From assembly GCA_031549185.1 (NCBI GenBank), contig JAVBQG010000065.1:1-12406 (forward strand): DNA of 12,406 nucleotides, written 5' to 3'. Position numbers and translations under genes: made by a program. Positions 1 to 6,357 of this stretch are shown here, one piece after another (position 1 is the stretch's first letter; every line of letters begins with the position of its first letter). The notes beneath the pieces are model-generated. The model was not told where the DNA came from, did not search any database, and saw nothing but the letters and a program-made list of their open reading frames with translations. The DNA is from JAVBQG01 sp031549185 (GTDB lineage: Bacteria > Synergistota > Synergistia > Synergistales > Synergistaceae).

Positions 1-132
1 GTGCTGCGAGGGTTAAAAGCCAGAACACCGTCAGATCTGTACGCTGCCGTTGGCAAAGCCCTGAGCACGATCACTGCTGATGATGCCCAGGGCTGGTTTA
101 TGTCGTGCGGATATGAAAACTATCAAAGTTAA
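1..132 (+). CDS. IS630-family transposase, C-terminal fragment (5' end outside window)
   Basis: Frame 1 is open from the first base and ends at TAA 130-132, giving 43 residues. They begin LRGLKARTPSDLYAAV and end with a DDAQGWFMSCGY segment. This is the usual C-terminal tail of IS630/Tc1-mariner-type DDE transposases, the part after the catalytic core, where a LRG...L..A...L..I....A.GWF..CGY pattern recurs. The catalytic D, D and E residues would lie upstream, outside the window. The stop codon is only about 8 bases from the probable IS end, so the right inverted repeat must overlap the last codons. The frame happens to coincide with that of the downstream etfB remnant, but the TAA separates them. 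Family assignment rests on recognising this tail without an alignment. Confidence 0.72.
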   Translation: MLRGLKARTPSDLYAAVGKALSTITADDAQGWFMSCGYENYQS

Positions 133-141
133 AATGCTCTA
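1..141 (+). mobile_element. Right end of an IS630-family insertion sequence
   Basis: The transposase tail runs to 132. The etfB coding frame becomes recognisable from about 139-141 (L-A-L-R-E-E-G-D-E-I-V-L-L-S). The boundary therefore falls in CTCTA at 137-141. IS630-family elements insert at and duplicate TA, and a TA lies at 140-141, which I take as the target site. The left end, left inverted repeat and other TA copy are outside the window, so the junction is inferred from reading frames and family behaviour. Confidence 0.65.
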
Positions 142-795
142 GCACTTCGGGAGGAGGGGGACGAGATCGTCCTGCTCTCCATGGGGCCACCAAAAGCCGA
201 GGAATCGCTACGGGAAGGGTTGGCGCTGGGGGCGGATCGGGCGATACTGGCGACGGATCGCGCGTTCGCGGGCGGAGACAGCTGGGCAACGTCGAAAGTG
301 CTCGCGGCGATACTGCGACAAGCTGGTATTCCCGATATCATATTGGCGGGAGAAAAGGCGACGGACGGAGAAACCGGCCAGGTCGGCCCTGAAGTCGCGG
401 CAATTCTCGGCATCCCAGTGATAACGCACGTCACGGGGATCGAAAACAGCCCCGCGGGTTTAACAGTGCAATGTACGCTCGAAGAAGGCCTCCTCACGCA
501 GGAAGTGCCCTTCCCCTGCCTTCTGACTGTTCTCAGCGATCTGAACGACCTCTCGATGCCGACCCTTGCGGGGAAAAAACGCGCCGTTTCGCAGACGATA
601 GAGACGCTCTCGGCATCCGATCTCGGCCTGGCGGATACGGACATCGGCCTGAAAGGCTCGCCGACCAGGGTCGTCAGAATCGAACAGCCCAAGATCGCGC
701 GAAACGCTGAGAAATTTTCTGCGCGCCAGCGGCACGAACTCGAAGCGGGCCTCGAACGTGTCGTCGATATGCTGGAAGAACTTGCGATTATTTGA
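139..795 (+). pseudogene. etfB: Electron transfer flavoprotein subunit beta, 5' end removed by the IS630 insertion
   Basis: EtfB pairs with EtfA to bind FAD (and AMP or a second FAD) and carries electrons between flavin dehydrogenases and other carriers. The frame is recognisable from codon 139 (LALREEGDEIVLLSMGPP) to TGA 793-795. Conserved blocks are SMGPPKAEE at about 178-204, a DRAFAGGDSWATS stretch at 256-294 resembling the FAD-type site of bifurcating ETFs, and KATDGETGQVGPEVAAILG. About 218 residues remain, against roughly 260 in the family, so about 45 N-terminal residues of the nucleotide-binding fold are missing. In-frame TAA 130-132 from the transposase precedes it. The ATG at 181 lies inside the conserved SMGPP motif and is not the original start. 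A purine-rich stretch at 149-160 could act as a fortuitous ribosome binding site, but a protein restarted there would lack the first strand and helix. EtfA follows 13 bases after the stop. Family certain; functional status inferred as broken. Confidence 0.85.
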
Positions 796-808
796 TGGAG
801 GTGGCGTC

Positions 809-1843
809 GTGAGCCAAAACGAAATATGGGTGCTCGGCGAAACGAAAGCGAGCGGAGAACTCGCGGGTACCGCAGCCGAACTCTCCGGCAAGGCGAGGGA
901 GCTGGCGGACTCGCTCCGCGAAACGACAAGCATCGGGCACGGGGTGACGGTCGTCCTCCTGCAGAATTCGTCGAACGAGACCGCCAAGCGGGGCAGATGC
1001 GAGAAGATCGGCGAATATGGGGCCGATCGCGTCATTCGCGTCGCGGCTGCCGATCTGCCCTTGGACAGGGCCGCCAGCGCGAGGATTCCTGCGCATCTGA
1101 TCGAACGAGAGAAGCCGATCATCGTCCTGGCGGCAGCTACCGCTTTCGGCCGGTCGGTCATGCCCTACGCGGCAGCGCTTGCCCGCACGGGGCTCACTGC
1201 GGACTGCACCGGGCTCGAAATCGAACCGGAGAGCGGCCTTCTGCTGCAAACCCGTCCGGCAATCGGCGGCAATATCATGGCGACGATCAAAACACCCGCA
1301 CACCGGCCGCAGATGGCGACCGTCAGGCCAAGGACGTTTCGGACTCCCCCGCCCACCGTCGGAAGAACCTGCGTCGTGGAGGAACCGGCACTGCCGCCCA
1401 GACTCCTCGAACCGACCGTCGGCACGCTCTCGTTTTTCCCCTTCCCGGACGAAAAGGAAGGAATTCAGGAGAAAGACGTCATCGTCTCGGGAGGCCGTGG
1501 GCTCAGACGCCCGGAGGGTTTCGCGCTGCTCTCGAAATTGGCTGCCATGTTGGACGGCGGGGTCGGGGCCTCTCGACCGGCGGTCGAGATGAAGTGGACG
1601 ACCTACCCACACCAGGTCGGCCTCTCCGGGCAGGTCGTGTCCCCCAAACTATATATCGCGGCCGGAATCTCCGGGGCCGTACAACATCTGGCCGGTATGC
1701 AGACCGCCGGCAAGATCGTGTCGGTCAACCGCGATCCCGACGCGCCGATCTTCCGCGTCTCCGACATCGCGATCTGCGGAGACCTTTATGAAATTCTACC
1801 GATGCTGATGGAAAAAATTCAGACGAGGAGGGATCGCTCGTGA
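809..1843 (+). CDS. etfA: Electron transfer flavoprotein subunit alpha
   Basis: This is the EtfA partner of the ETF heterodimer, carrying most of the FAD contacts in its C-terminal domain. GTG 809 is chosen because GGAGGT at 797-802 sits 6 bases upstream; an in-frame ATG at 758 lies inside etfB and has no such site. The protein is 344 aa, normal for the family. The N-terminal domain starts IWVLGETKASGEL and includes the RPAIGGNIMATI and RPQMATVRP blocks. The C-terminal FAD domain (about residues 222-335) has GGRGL, GASR near 253, SPKLYIAAGISGAVQHLAGM near 279-298 and VNRDPDAPIFRV. There is no extra N-terminal ferredoxin-like [4Fe-4S] segment, which some bifurcating EtfA proteins have. The stop overlaps the start of the dehydrogenase gene. 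With etfB truncated, this subunit may lack its partner. Confidence 0.95.
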   Translation: MSQNEIWVLGETKASGELAGTAAELSGKARELADSLRETTSIGHGVTVVLLQNSSNETAKRGRCEKIGEYGADRVIRVAAADLPLDRAASARIPAHLIEREKPIIVLAAATAFGRSVMPYAAALARTGLTADCTGLEIEPESGLLLQTRPAIGGNIMATIKTPAHRPQMATVRPRTFRTPPPTVGRTCVVEEPALPPRLLEPTVGTLSFFPFPDEKEGIQEKDVIVSGGRGLRRPEGFALLSKLAAMLDGGVGASRPAVEMKWTTYPHQVGLSGQVVSPKLYIAAGISGAVQHLAGMQTAGKIVSVNRDPDAPIFRVSDIAICGDLYEILPMLMEKIQTRRDRS

Positions 1844-3267
1844 TGGAGACGACAAGATACGCGCCGGTCACCGACAACGTCGTCCGAGACTTGAAAGAAA
1901 TACTGGGGACCTCCGCCGTAACCGTCGACCCTGAAAAACGCCTCGCGTATACCTACGACGAGGTTCTGCCTCAATTCTACGACCGTACGTACATGGCCGA
2001 GGCGATCTGTTTTCCCGAGAGTACGGAGCAGGTTTCGGCGATCATGCGCTACGCAAACCGGCACCTGATCCCCGTCACGCCGCGAGGCGCCGGGACGGGG
2101 CTCTCCGGCGGAGCCGTCCCCGCCTTCGGTGGCATCGTCATGTCGATGGAACGCATGAACCGCATTCTCGAAATCGACGTGAAAAACCGCACACTCACCG
2201 CCGAGCCGGGCGTTGTGACCTCCGAGATTACCAAAGCGGCCGCCGGGCACGGCCTCTTCTATGCGGGAGACCCGTGCAGCGGCGACGCGTCGTTCATCGG
2301 CGGCAACGTCGCCGAAAACGCCGGCGGAAACAAGGTCATCAAATACGGCGCGACCGGCGCCCACGTTCTGGCGATCGAGGCCGTTCTGCCGGACGGCAGC
2401 GTCGTCACATTCGGGGGAAAGCGCCGCAAAGACGTGACCGGATACGACTTCGTTCACCTGCTGGTCGGCTCAGAGGGGACACTCGCCATTGCCACGAAGA
2501 TCACGCTCAATCTCCTTCCCTCCCCTGGCCGCATGATCGACCTCCTCGTGCCGATGCCGAGCATCCGCGCCGCGATGGACCTCGTCCCTGAAATTGCAAC
2601 GGATTGCGGCGTAATTCCCGCGTCGATCGAGTTCCTCGACAGGGAATCTATTCTGTTGGTCGAAAAATATCTCAATACGAAAATTCCTTATAGCGACGCA
2701 GGCGCGCAGTTGATCATTCAGCTGGAGGGAACCGATCCGAAACGACTGTGGCTCGAGACGGAGAGAGTCGGGGATCTCTGCCTCTCCCGCGGCGCGCTGG
2801 AAGTCTTCGTCGCAGAGGACAGAAACGCGCGCGACAGGCTCTGGCGAGCGCGCAAACTCGTCGCGGAGGCGGTATGGAGCGCTGCGGCCGTTCAACTTTC
2901 AAACGAGGATATCGTCGTACCAAGCGCCTCTATATCCGGACTGTCCGACGAACTTGCGAACATCTGCCGGCGCTACGACATTCGATATACGTCATACGGA
3001 CACGTCGGCGACGGCAATATCCACATCACGTTCTACCTCGACGAGGAAAGGCCGAACCACAAAGAACTTGCCGAAGCGGCACAGCGGGATCTTTACGCGC
3101 TCGTCAAGAAATTGGGCGGAACCCTCACGGGGGAACACGGCGTGGGGCTGAAGCGCATCAAATATGTATCGACCTTCCTGGACGAGGCTCATATCCAATT
3201 GATCCGCAGGGTGAAGTTGGCGTTCGACCCGAATAATATTCTCAACCCGATGAAGATGATCCCGTAA
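1840..3267 (+). CDS. glcD: FAD-linked oxidase/dehydrogenase of the GlcD / D-lactate dehydrogenase family (LctD-like)
   Basis: This is a flavoprotein predicted to oxidise a 2-hydroxy acid such as D-lactate or glycolate and hand electrons to ETF. It has 475 aa, typical for the family. The PCMH-type FAD-binding domain (about 45-225) contains PRGAGTGLSGG (81-91), GDPCSGDASFIGGNVAENAGG (143-163, split here for reading as GDPCSGDASF and IGGNVAENAGG) and VTGYDFVHLLVGSEGTL. The C-terminal FAD-oxidase domain (about 260-472) has SNEDIVVP, the GHVGDGNIH motif (387-395), GEHGVG (431-436) and the closing DPNNILNPMKM. GTG 1840 and ATG 1843 are both possible. GAGGAGG at 1825-1831 is 8 bases from the GTG and 11 from the ATG, and both overlap the etfA stop, so the two genes are coupled. 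The order etfB-etfA-dehydrogenase matches the lctBCD-type lactate oxidation operon of Acetobacterium. The substrate cannot be settled from sequence alone. Confidence 0.92.
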   Translation: MMETTRYAPVTDNVVRDLKEILGTSAVTVDPEKRLAYTYDEVLPQFYDRTYMAEAICFPESTEQVSAIMRYANRHLIPVTPRGAGTGLSGGAVPAFGGIVMSMERMNRILEIDVKNRTLTAEPGVVTSEITKAAAGHGLFYAGDPCSGDASFIGGNVAENAGGNKVIKYGATGAHVLAIEAVLPDGSVVTFGGKRRKDVTGYDFVHLLVGSEGTLAIATKITLNLLPSPGRMIDLLVPMPSIRAAMDLVPEIATDCGVIPASIEFLDRESILLVEKYLNTKIPYSDAGAQLIIQLEGTDPKRLWLETERVGDLCLSRGALEVFVAEDRNARDRLWRARKLVAEAVWSAAAVQLSNEDIVVPSASISGLSDELANICRRYDIRYTSYGHVGDGNIHITFYLDEERPNHKELAEAAQRDLYALVKKLGGTLTGEHGVGLKRIKYVSTFLDEAHIQLIRRVKLAFDPNNILNPMKMIP

Positions 3268-3385
3268 TTAACGCAGTTAAAATAGATGAGATAAGAAACC
3301 AAAATAGCGAATATGGCGCTGTACTCCTCCGACCCGCGCTTGTTATTATTTTTAATAAGAACAGACTTGGGAGGAGGTGGCGGTC
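3268..3385 (+). other. Short AT-rich spacer with the GNAT gene's ribosome binding site
   Basis: The spacer is much richer in A and T than the flanking genes. An AT-only inverted repeat (TTATTA, four T, TAATAA) lies around 3346-3361; it is too weak to call a terminator. GGAGGAGGT at 3370-3378 is a strong Shine-Dalgarno sequence and decides the downstream start at GTG 3386. I see no clear -35/-10 pair, so it is unresolved whether the GNAT gene is read from the ETF operon or separately. Confidence 0.45.
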
Positions 3386-4174
3386 GTGACAAGGCCCCTG
3401 ACCCCAACGGGTAAAGGATCGCCGGGAAAATTATCAAAACGGTTCTGCCGTGCCCCAAGGGGTTCGGAAAGCCGGCTGGACAAAGTTCTGTGGATTAGAG
3501 CCAGGCAGGGAGAAGTGTTGGTTTACACCAAAATCGGCGACCCCGCGTCGAGAGACAAAGTCTTCGTCGAATACCTGCCAGTCGAGGTGGCGTGGGCTCC
3601 GATCGAGGCGCGGAACTATATGCACATCAACTGCCTGTGGACATCCGGCTTCCTCGAAGGACAGGGCAGCGGCGAGAAAATGTTGCAACGGGTATTCGAT
3701 GACACACGATTGCTGGGCATGAGCGGCGTCACGGCCATTACCACTTCACAAAAAAGCCCGTATCTGACCGACCTCTCGTTCTATCGACATTTCGGTTTCG
3801 AGATCGTCGACGAGGCGGCGGATTATCTTCTGGTCGCAAAAAAATTTCGGACCGCATCAAACGAAAGTGCCGCGCCGAATTTTTCACGTTTCGTACACGC
3901 CCCGATTTACCCCGACAAGCCGGGACTTTATATTGTATACACCACGCAATGCCCCTTCACATACCACCATGTCGAAGAAACGCTCGAAGAAGCCAGGCTG
4001 CACAGGGTCGAAGCATCGGCCCATCGAATCACGTCGGCCAGAGAAGCGAGAGAATCGCCCGTCCCGTGGACGGCCTATGCCGCTTATCTTGATGGGAAAT
4101 ACCTGGGACACGAAATTTTGACCGCAAAAAAACTGGCAAAAAAGCTGAGCGATTTAAATGTGATCGCCAGTTAA
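3386..4174 (+). CDS. GNAT-family N-acetyltransferase with C-terminal YoaP-like domain; N-terminus probably frameshifted
   Basis: Predicted to move an acetyl group from acetyl-CoA to an unknown amine; no substrate is known to me for this two-domain family. GTG 3386 is chosen because GGAGGAGGT ends 7 bases upstream; GTG 3377 lies inside that site. The protein has 262 aa. The GNAT core runs from about 31 to 153: DKVLWIRARQGE, VFVEYLPVEVAWAPIEA, YMHINCLWTSG, the glycine-rich acetyl-CoA loop EGQGSGEKML (91-100) and FYRHFGFEIVD. The C-terminal YoaP-like part (about 178-252) has LYIVYTTQCPFTYHHVEE, PVPWTAYAAYLDGKYLGHEIL. Residues 11-30 (GSPGKLSKRF CRAPRGSESR) do not look like the family, whereas the -1 frame over 3427-3477 reads KIIKTVLPCPKGFGKPA, a plausible native segment. 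Two compensating indels are inferred; the rest of the protein is in frame. It may retain partial activity or be inactive. Confidence 0.82.
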   Translation: MTRPLTPTGKGSPGKLSKRFCRAPRGSESRLDKVLWIRARQGEVLVYTKIGDPASRDKVFVEYLPVEVAWAPIEARNYMHINCLWTSGFLEGQGSGEKMLQRVFDDTRLLGMSGVTAITTSQKSPYLTDLSFYRHFGFEIVDEAADYLLVAKKFRTASNESAAPNFSRFVHAPIYPDKPGLYIVYTTQCPFTYHHVEETLEEARLHRVEASAHRITSAREARESPVPWTAYAAYLDGKYLGHEILTAKKLAKKLSDLNVIAS

Positions 4175-4483
4175 AGGGGAGGCATACCGACTAAAAAAAT
4201 AAACTGAAAATACCACCAAGGAAAATGTATCCTTTGTATATCAATGGCTTTGTTTGATGAAAGCGCGACACGACGCTCTCCATCGTGTATAATATAGGTA
4301 GAATGCTTGAAATTAATTTAATTGAGTAAATCGTTACCCACTTAACCTTTCCTTTTCATACGCTCTTGTATCTGATTCGAGGGGGTGATCCACGCCACAG
4401 GGTTCGAAAAAACCATGTACTTCTGGGACATCGTTTTTCACCGAACACTTGCTCGACGGTTACATTGAAAGGAGTGATGGGCA
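4175..4483 (+). other. Non-coding leader region upstream of nhaC
   Basis: A stretch of 309 bases with no convincing gene, much more AT-rich than the neighbours in its first half. It holds the predicted promoter at 4265-4293 and then about 185 bases of transcribed leader. The leader contains an imperfect hairpin between TTCGA and TCGAA arms around 4376-4412, with an inner GTG-ATC-CAC stem. The nhaC ribosome binding site AAAGGAGTG lies at about 4468-4476. A 27-codon frame from GTG 4385 to TGA 4466-4468 is open but has no supporting evidence. I do not recognise a known riboswitch class. Confidence 0.45.
4265..4293 (+). promoter_or_regulatory. Predicted sigma-70-type promoter for nhaC
   Basis: The -10 box at 4288-4293 is a perfect TATAAT. 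Seventeen bases upstream, 4265-4270 reads GCGACA, matching the last four bases of the TTGACA consensus. The surrounding sequence is AT-rich. Transcription would start near 4299-4300 and leave a leader of about 185 bases before the nhaC ATG. It is the best promoter-like match I find in the window. Confidence 0.6.
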
Positions 4484-6034
4484 ATGAGCGAAAAAGAAAG
4501 CATGTACAAAGAAGTAAACACGGGCAGAAAGCCATACTTTTACGAAGCTGTTTTTATTATCCTCGTTGTTGCATGTTTAATTCTTGGAGCAGTCAAACTC
4601 TGGGAGACCGACGTTCACATTCCACTGGTCATCTCGGCAGCCGTTGCGGCGATGATGTCGATGTGGCTCATGAAGGTAAAGTGGGCGGTCATCGAAGAGG
4701 GAATTCTCACCTCGATCCTGATGGGAATGCAGGCAATCCTGATACTTTACACGGTCGGTACGCTCATCGGTTGCTGGATTCAAAGCGGCGTCGTCCCCAC
4801 CATGATCTACTACGGACTGGACATCATAAGCCCCTCCATTTTTCTCATCGCAACTCTTCTTATTTGTAGTATTGTTTCACTGGCGACCGGTACCTCATGG
4901 GGAACCAGCGGTACGGTCGGCATCGCTCTCATGGGCATAGGCGCGGGTCTCGGCATCCCGGCTCCGATGTGCGCCGGCTTCGTCATCTCCGGTGCCTATT
5001 TCGGCGATAAGATGTCGCCGCTGTCCGACACGACAAACTTGGCGCCCGCCATGGCGGGTACCGATCTCTTCCAGCATATCCGCGCGATGTGCTGGACGAC
5101 CGGACCGACATACGTCATCGTTCTGATCGCGGCGGGCGTCATGGGAATGAGGTACGCGGGCGGAAGCCTGGACGCGGAGAGGATCACCGCCATTCAGATG
5201 CTGATGGGGGGCGAGTTCTCCATCTCCCCCATCGGCCTCCTGCCGCCGATCATCGTCATCGGCCTCGCGGCCTCCAAGAAACCGGCCATTCCCAGTATCT
5301 TCGCGGGCGTTATCGCCGGCGGCATCCTCGCGGCTTTTCAGGGCGTCGGCTTCGGCACCCTGCTCGACGTTCTGCAGAACGGCTACTCTCCCGATCTCGC
5401 CGCGAAGGTTGCGGAACTCGGCGAGGACACTGCCGCCATCGCCAAGCTGCTCTCCGAGTCAGGAATCACGGGCGTTACCCCCCAATCTGCCGTGGATGCG
5501 GCTGGCGTTCTCAACGAACTCCTCGCACGCGGCGGCCTCCAGTCGATGAACTGGACCGTCTCCCTCATCATCTGCGCGCTGACGTTCGGCGGCATACTGG
5601 AGCGCGTCGGTTTCCTCGAGGTCCTGCTCGACACGTTGCTCAAAAACGTCAGATCGGCCGGCGGCCTCTGCGCCTCCGTCGTCGTATCCTGTTTCTTCAC
5701 CAACCTGTTCACGGGCGACCAGTACATCTCCCTTGTCCTGCCGGGGCGTATGTTCAAGGATAAATTTATCGCTGCCGGCCTGCATCCCCGCATGCTCTCC
5801 CGCAGCCTGGAGGACTCGGGAACGCTGACGAGCGTGCTCATCCCGTGGAACACATGCGGCGCCTATCATACGACCACACTTGGCGTACCCACGGCGCAGT
5901 ACATACCCTACGCCATCCTCAACTGGCTGAACCCGATCATGGCGATCGTGCTGACCTACGCCGGCATCGGAATCTCGTGGGCGAAAAAGGACGGCGGCTT
6001 CGTCATCAGCAGAAGCAAGCCGAAGGACATCTAG
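4484..6034 (+). CDS. nhaC: NhaC-family Na+/H+ antiporter
   Basis: An inner-membrane secondary carrier predicted to exchange Na+ for H+, or, as in MleN-like members, Na+/H+ coupled with malate/lactate. ATG 4484 follows AAAGGAGTG by 7 bases. The protein has 516 aa against roughly 450-490 for many relatives. About a dozen hydrophobic segments are visible, the first at about 21-38 and others at about 46-64, 76-98, 116-134, 203-222, 248-263 and 271-290. Family signatures are GTSWGTSGTVG (136-146) and SGAYFGDKMSPLSDTTNLA (169-187), which hold the conserved polar transport residues. The C-terminal half has FFTNLFTGDQYISLVLPGRMF and LIPWNTCGAYHTTTLGV. A hydrophilic, alanine-rich stretch at about 302-346 before RGGLQSMNWT is longer than I expect here. 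It has its own predicted promoter and terminator, so it is probably monocistronic. Its position beside an ETF-linked hydroxy-acid dehydrogenase leaves lactate/Na+ exchange possible, but sequence alone cannot separate the two. Confidence 0.92.
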   Translation: MSEKESMYKEVNTGRKPYFYEAVFIILVVACLILGAVKLWETDVHIPLVISAAVAAMMSMWLMKVKWAVIEEGILTSILMGMQAILILYTVGTLIGCWIQSGVVPTMIYYGLDIISPSIFLIATLLICSIVSLATGTSWGTSGTVGIALMGIGAGLGIPAPMCAGFVISGAYFGDKMSPLSDTTNLAPAMAGTDLFQHIRAMCWTTGPTYVIVLIAAGVMGMRYAGGSLDAERITAIQMLMGGEFSISPIGLLPPIIVIGLAASKKPAIPSIFAGVIAGGILAAFQGVGFGTLLDVLQNGYSPDLAAKVAELGEDTAAIAKLLSESGITGVTPQSAVDAAGVLNELLARGGLQSMNWTVSLIICALTFGGILERVGFLEVLLDTLLKNVRSAGGLCASVVVSCFFTNLFTGDQYISLVLPGRMFKDKFIAAGLHPRMLSRSLEDSGTLTSVLIPWNTCGAYHTTTLGVPTAQYIPYAILNWLNPIMAIVLTYAGIGISWAKKDGGFVISRSKPKDI

Positions 6035-6047
6035 AAGGCATCGTTTT

Positions 6048-6076
6048 GCGGGCGCCGATCGCAACTCGGCGCCCGC
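6048..6076 (+). terminator. Rho-independent terminator after nhaC
   Basis: GCGGGCGCCGA at 6048-6058 pairs perfectly with TCGGCGCCCGC at 6066-6076 around a 7-base loop. That is an 11-bp, almost all-GC stem starting 13 bases after the nhaC stop. It is followed by only a short TTT run and preceded by TTTT, so it could work in both directions. Confidence 0.85.
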
Positions 6077-6357
6077 TTTCAGAGAAAGATCGATCGCAAA
6101 TTGTGAACAATTACACCTTCGGAGCTTTTGCACGAGAATTTTGTCGTTTAAGCACTCAAACATGGAATTTCCCTGGAAAAGCTTGCAATTTTATTCACTT
6201 TGGAAACAACGCTCGGCAGGAGCTGCAACTCTTTACCGCTTGCGCTGCTTCAGTCTGTTACTGAGAGAGGAGGGGGAATTGGTCGGAAAATCGTTTCACA
6301 GCGGCAAGAACTCCCGATTCAGCTCCATTACTAAACACCATCTGGAGGTGTACGAAT
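6077..6357 (+). other. Intergenic region upstream of the liv operon
   Basis: A stretch of 281 bases with no supportable gene. It is AT-rich compared with the coding sequence and contains a palindrome at 6099-6112. A purine-rich GAGAGGAGGGGG stretch lies around 6263-6276, and the livK ribosome binding site GGAGGTG at 6343-6349. The liv promoter should be here, but no -35/-10 pair with good spacing stands out. An open frame entering livK in another phase from about 6141 has no family-like sequence and is treated as a shadow. Confidence 0.5.
6099..6112. promoter_or_regulatory. Palindrome upstream of livK, possible operator
   Basis: AATTGT-GA-ACAATT is a perfect 6-bp inverted repeat with a 2-base centre. 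It sits just after the nhaC terminator and about 245 bases before livK. Its symmetry fits a dimeric repressor or activator site, but it matches no consensus I can name with confidence and a chance AT-rich palindrome is possible. Confidence 0.3.

Noticed and set aside
181..795. A complete 204-aa EtfB starting at ATG 181
   Set aside because: The ATG is the methionine of the conserved SMGPP motif; EtfB-like sequence continues upstream to about 139, so this is an internal codon of a truncated gene.
129..929. Long open frame on the - strand (266 codons) and similar long antisense frames over etfA, livM and livG
   Set aside because: They lie opposite well-recognised genes, have low-complexity arginine/serine-rich products, and are expected in GC-rich sequence.
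3346..3361. AT-only hairpin between the dehydrogenase and GNAT genes as a terminator
   Set aside because: The stem has only A-T pairs and would be too unstable; no T tract follows on the + strand.
4219..4238. Terminator after the GNAT gene (AAGGA/TCCTT arms)
   Set aside because: Only a 5-bp stem with no following T run; not strong enough to call.
4376..4412. tRNA-like segment (GGTTCGAA) in the nhaC leader
   Set aside because: The T-loop-like word has no matching acceptor, D or anticodon arms around it.
4385..4468. 27-codon frame in the nhaC leader as a regulatory leader peptide
   Set aside because: Starts at GTG directly inside a G run with no properly spaced ribosome binding site, and shows no run of regulatory codons.
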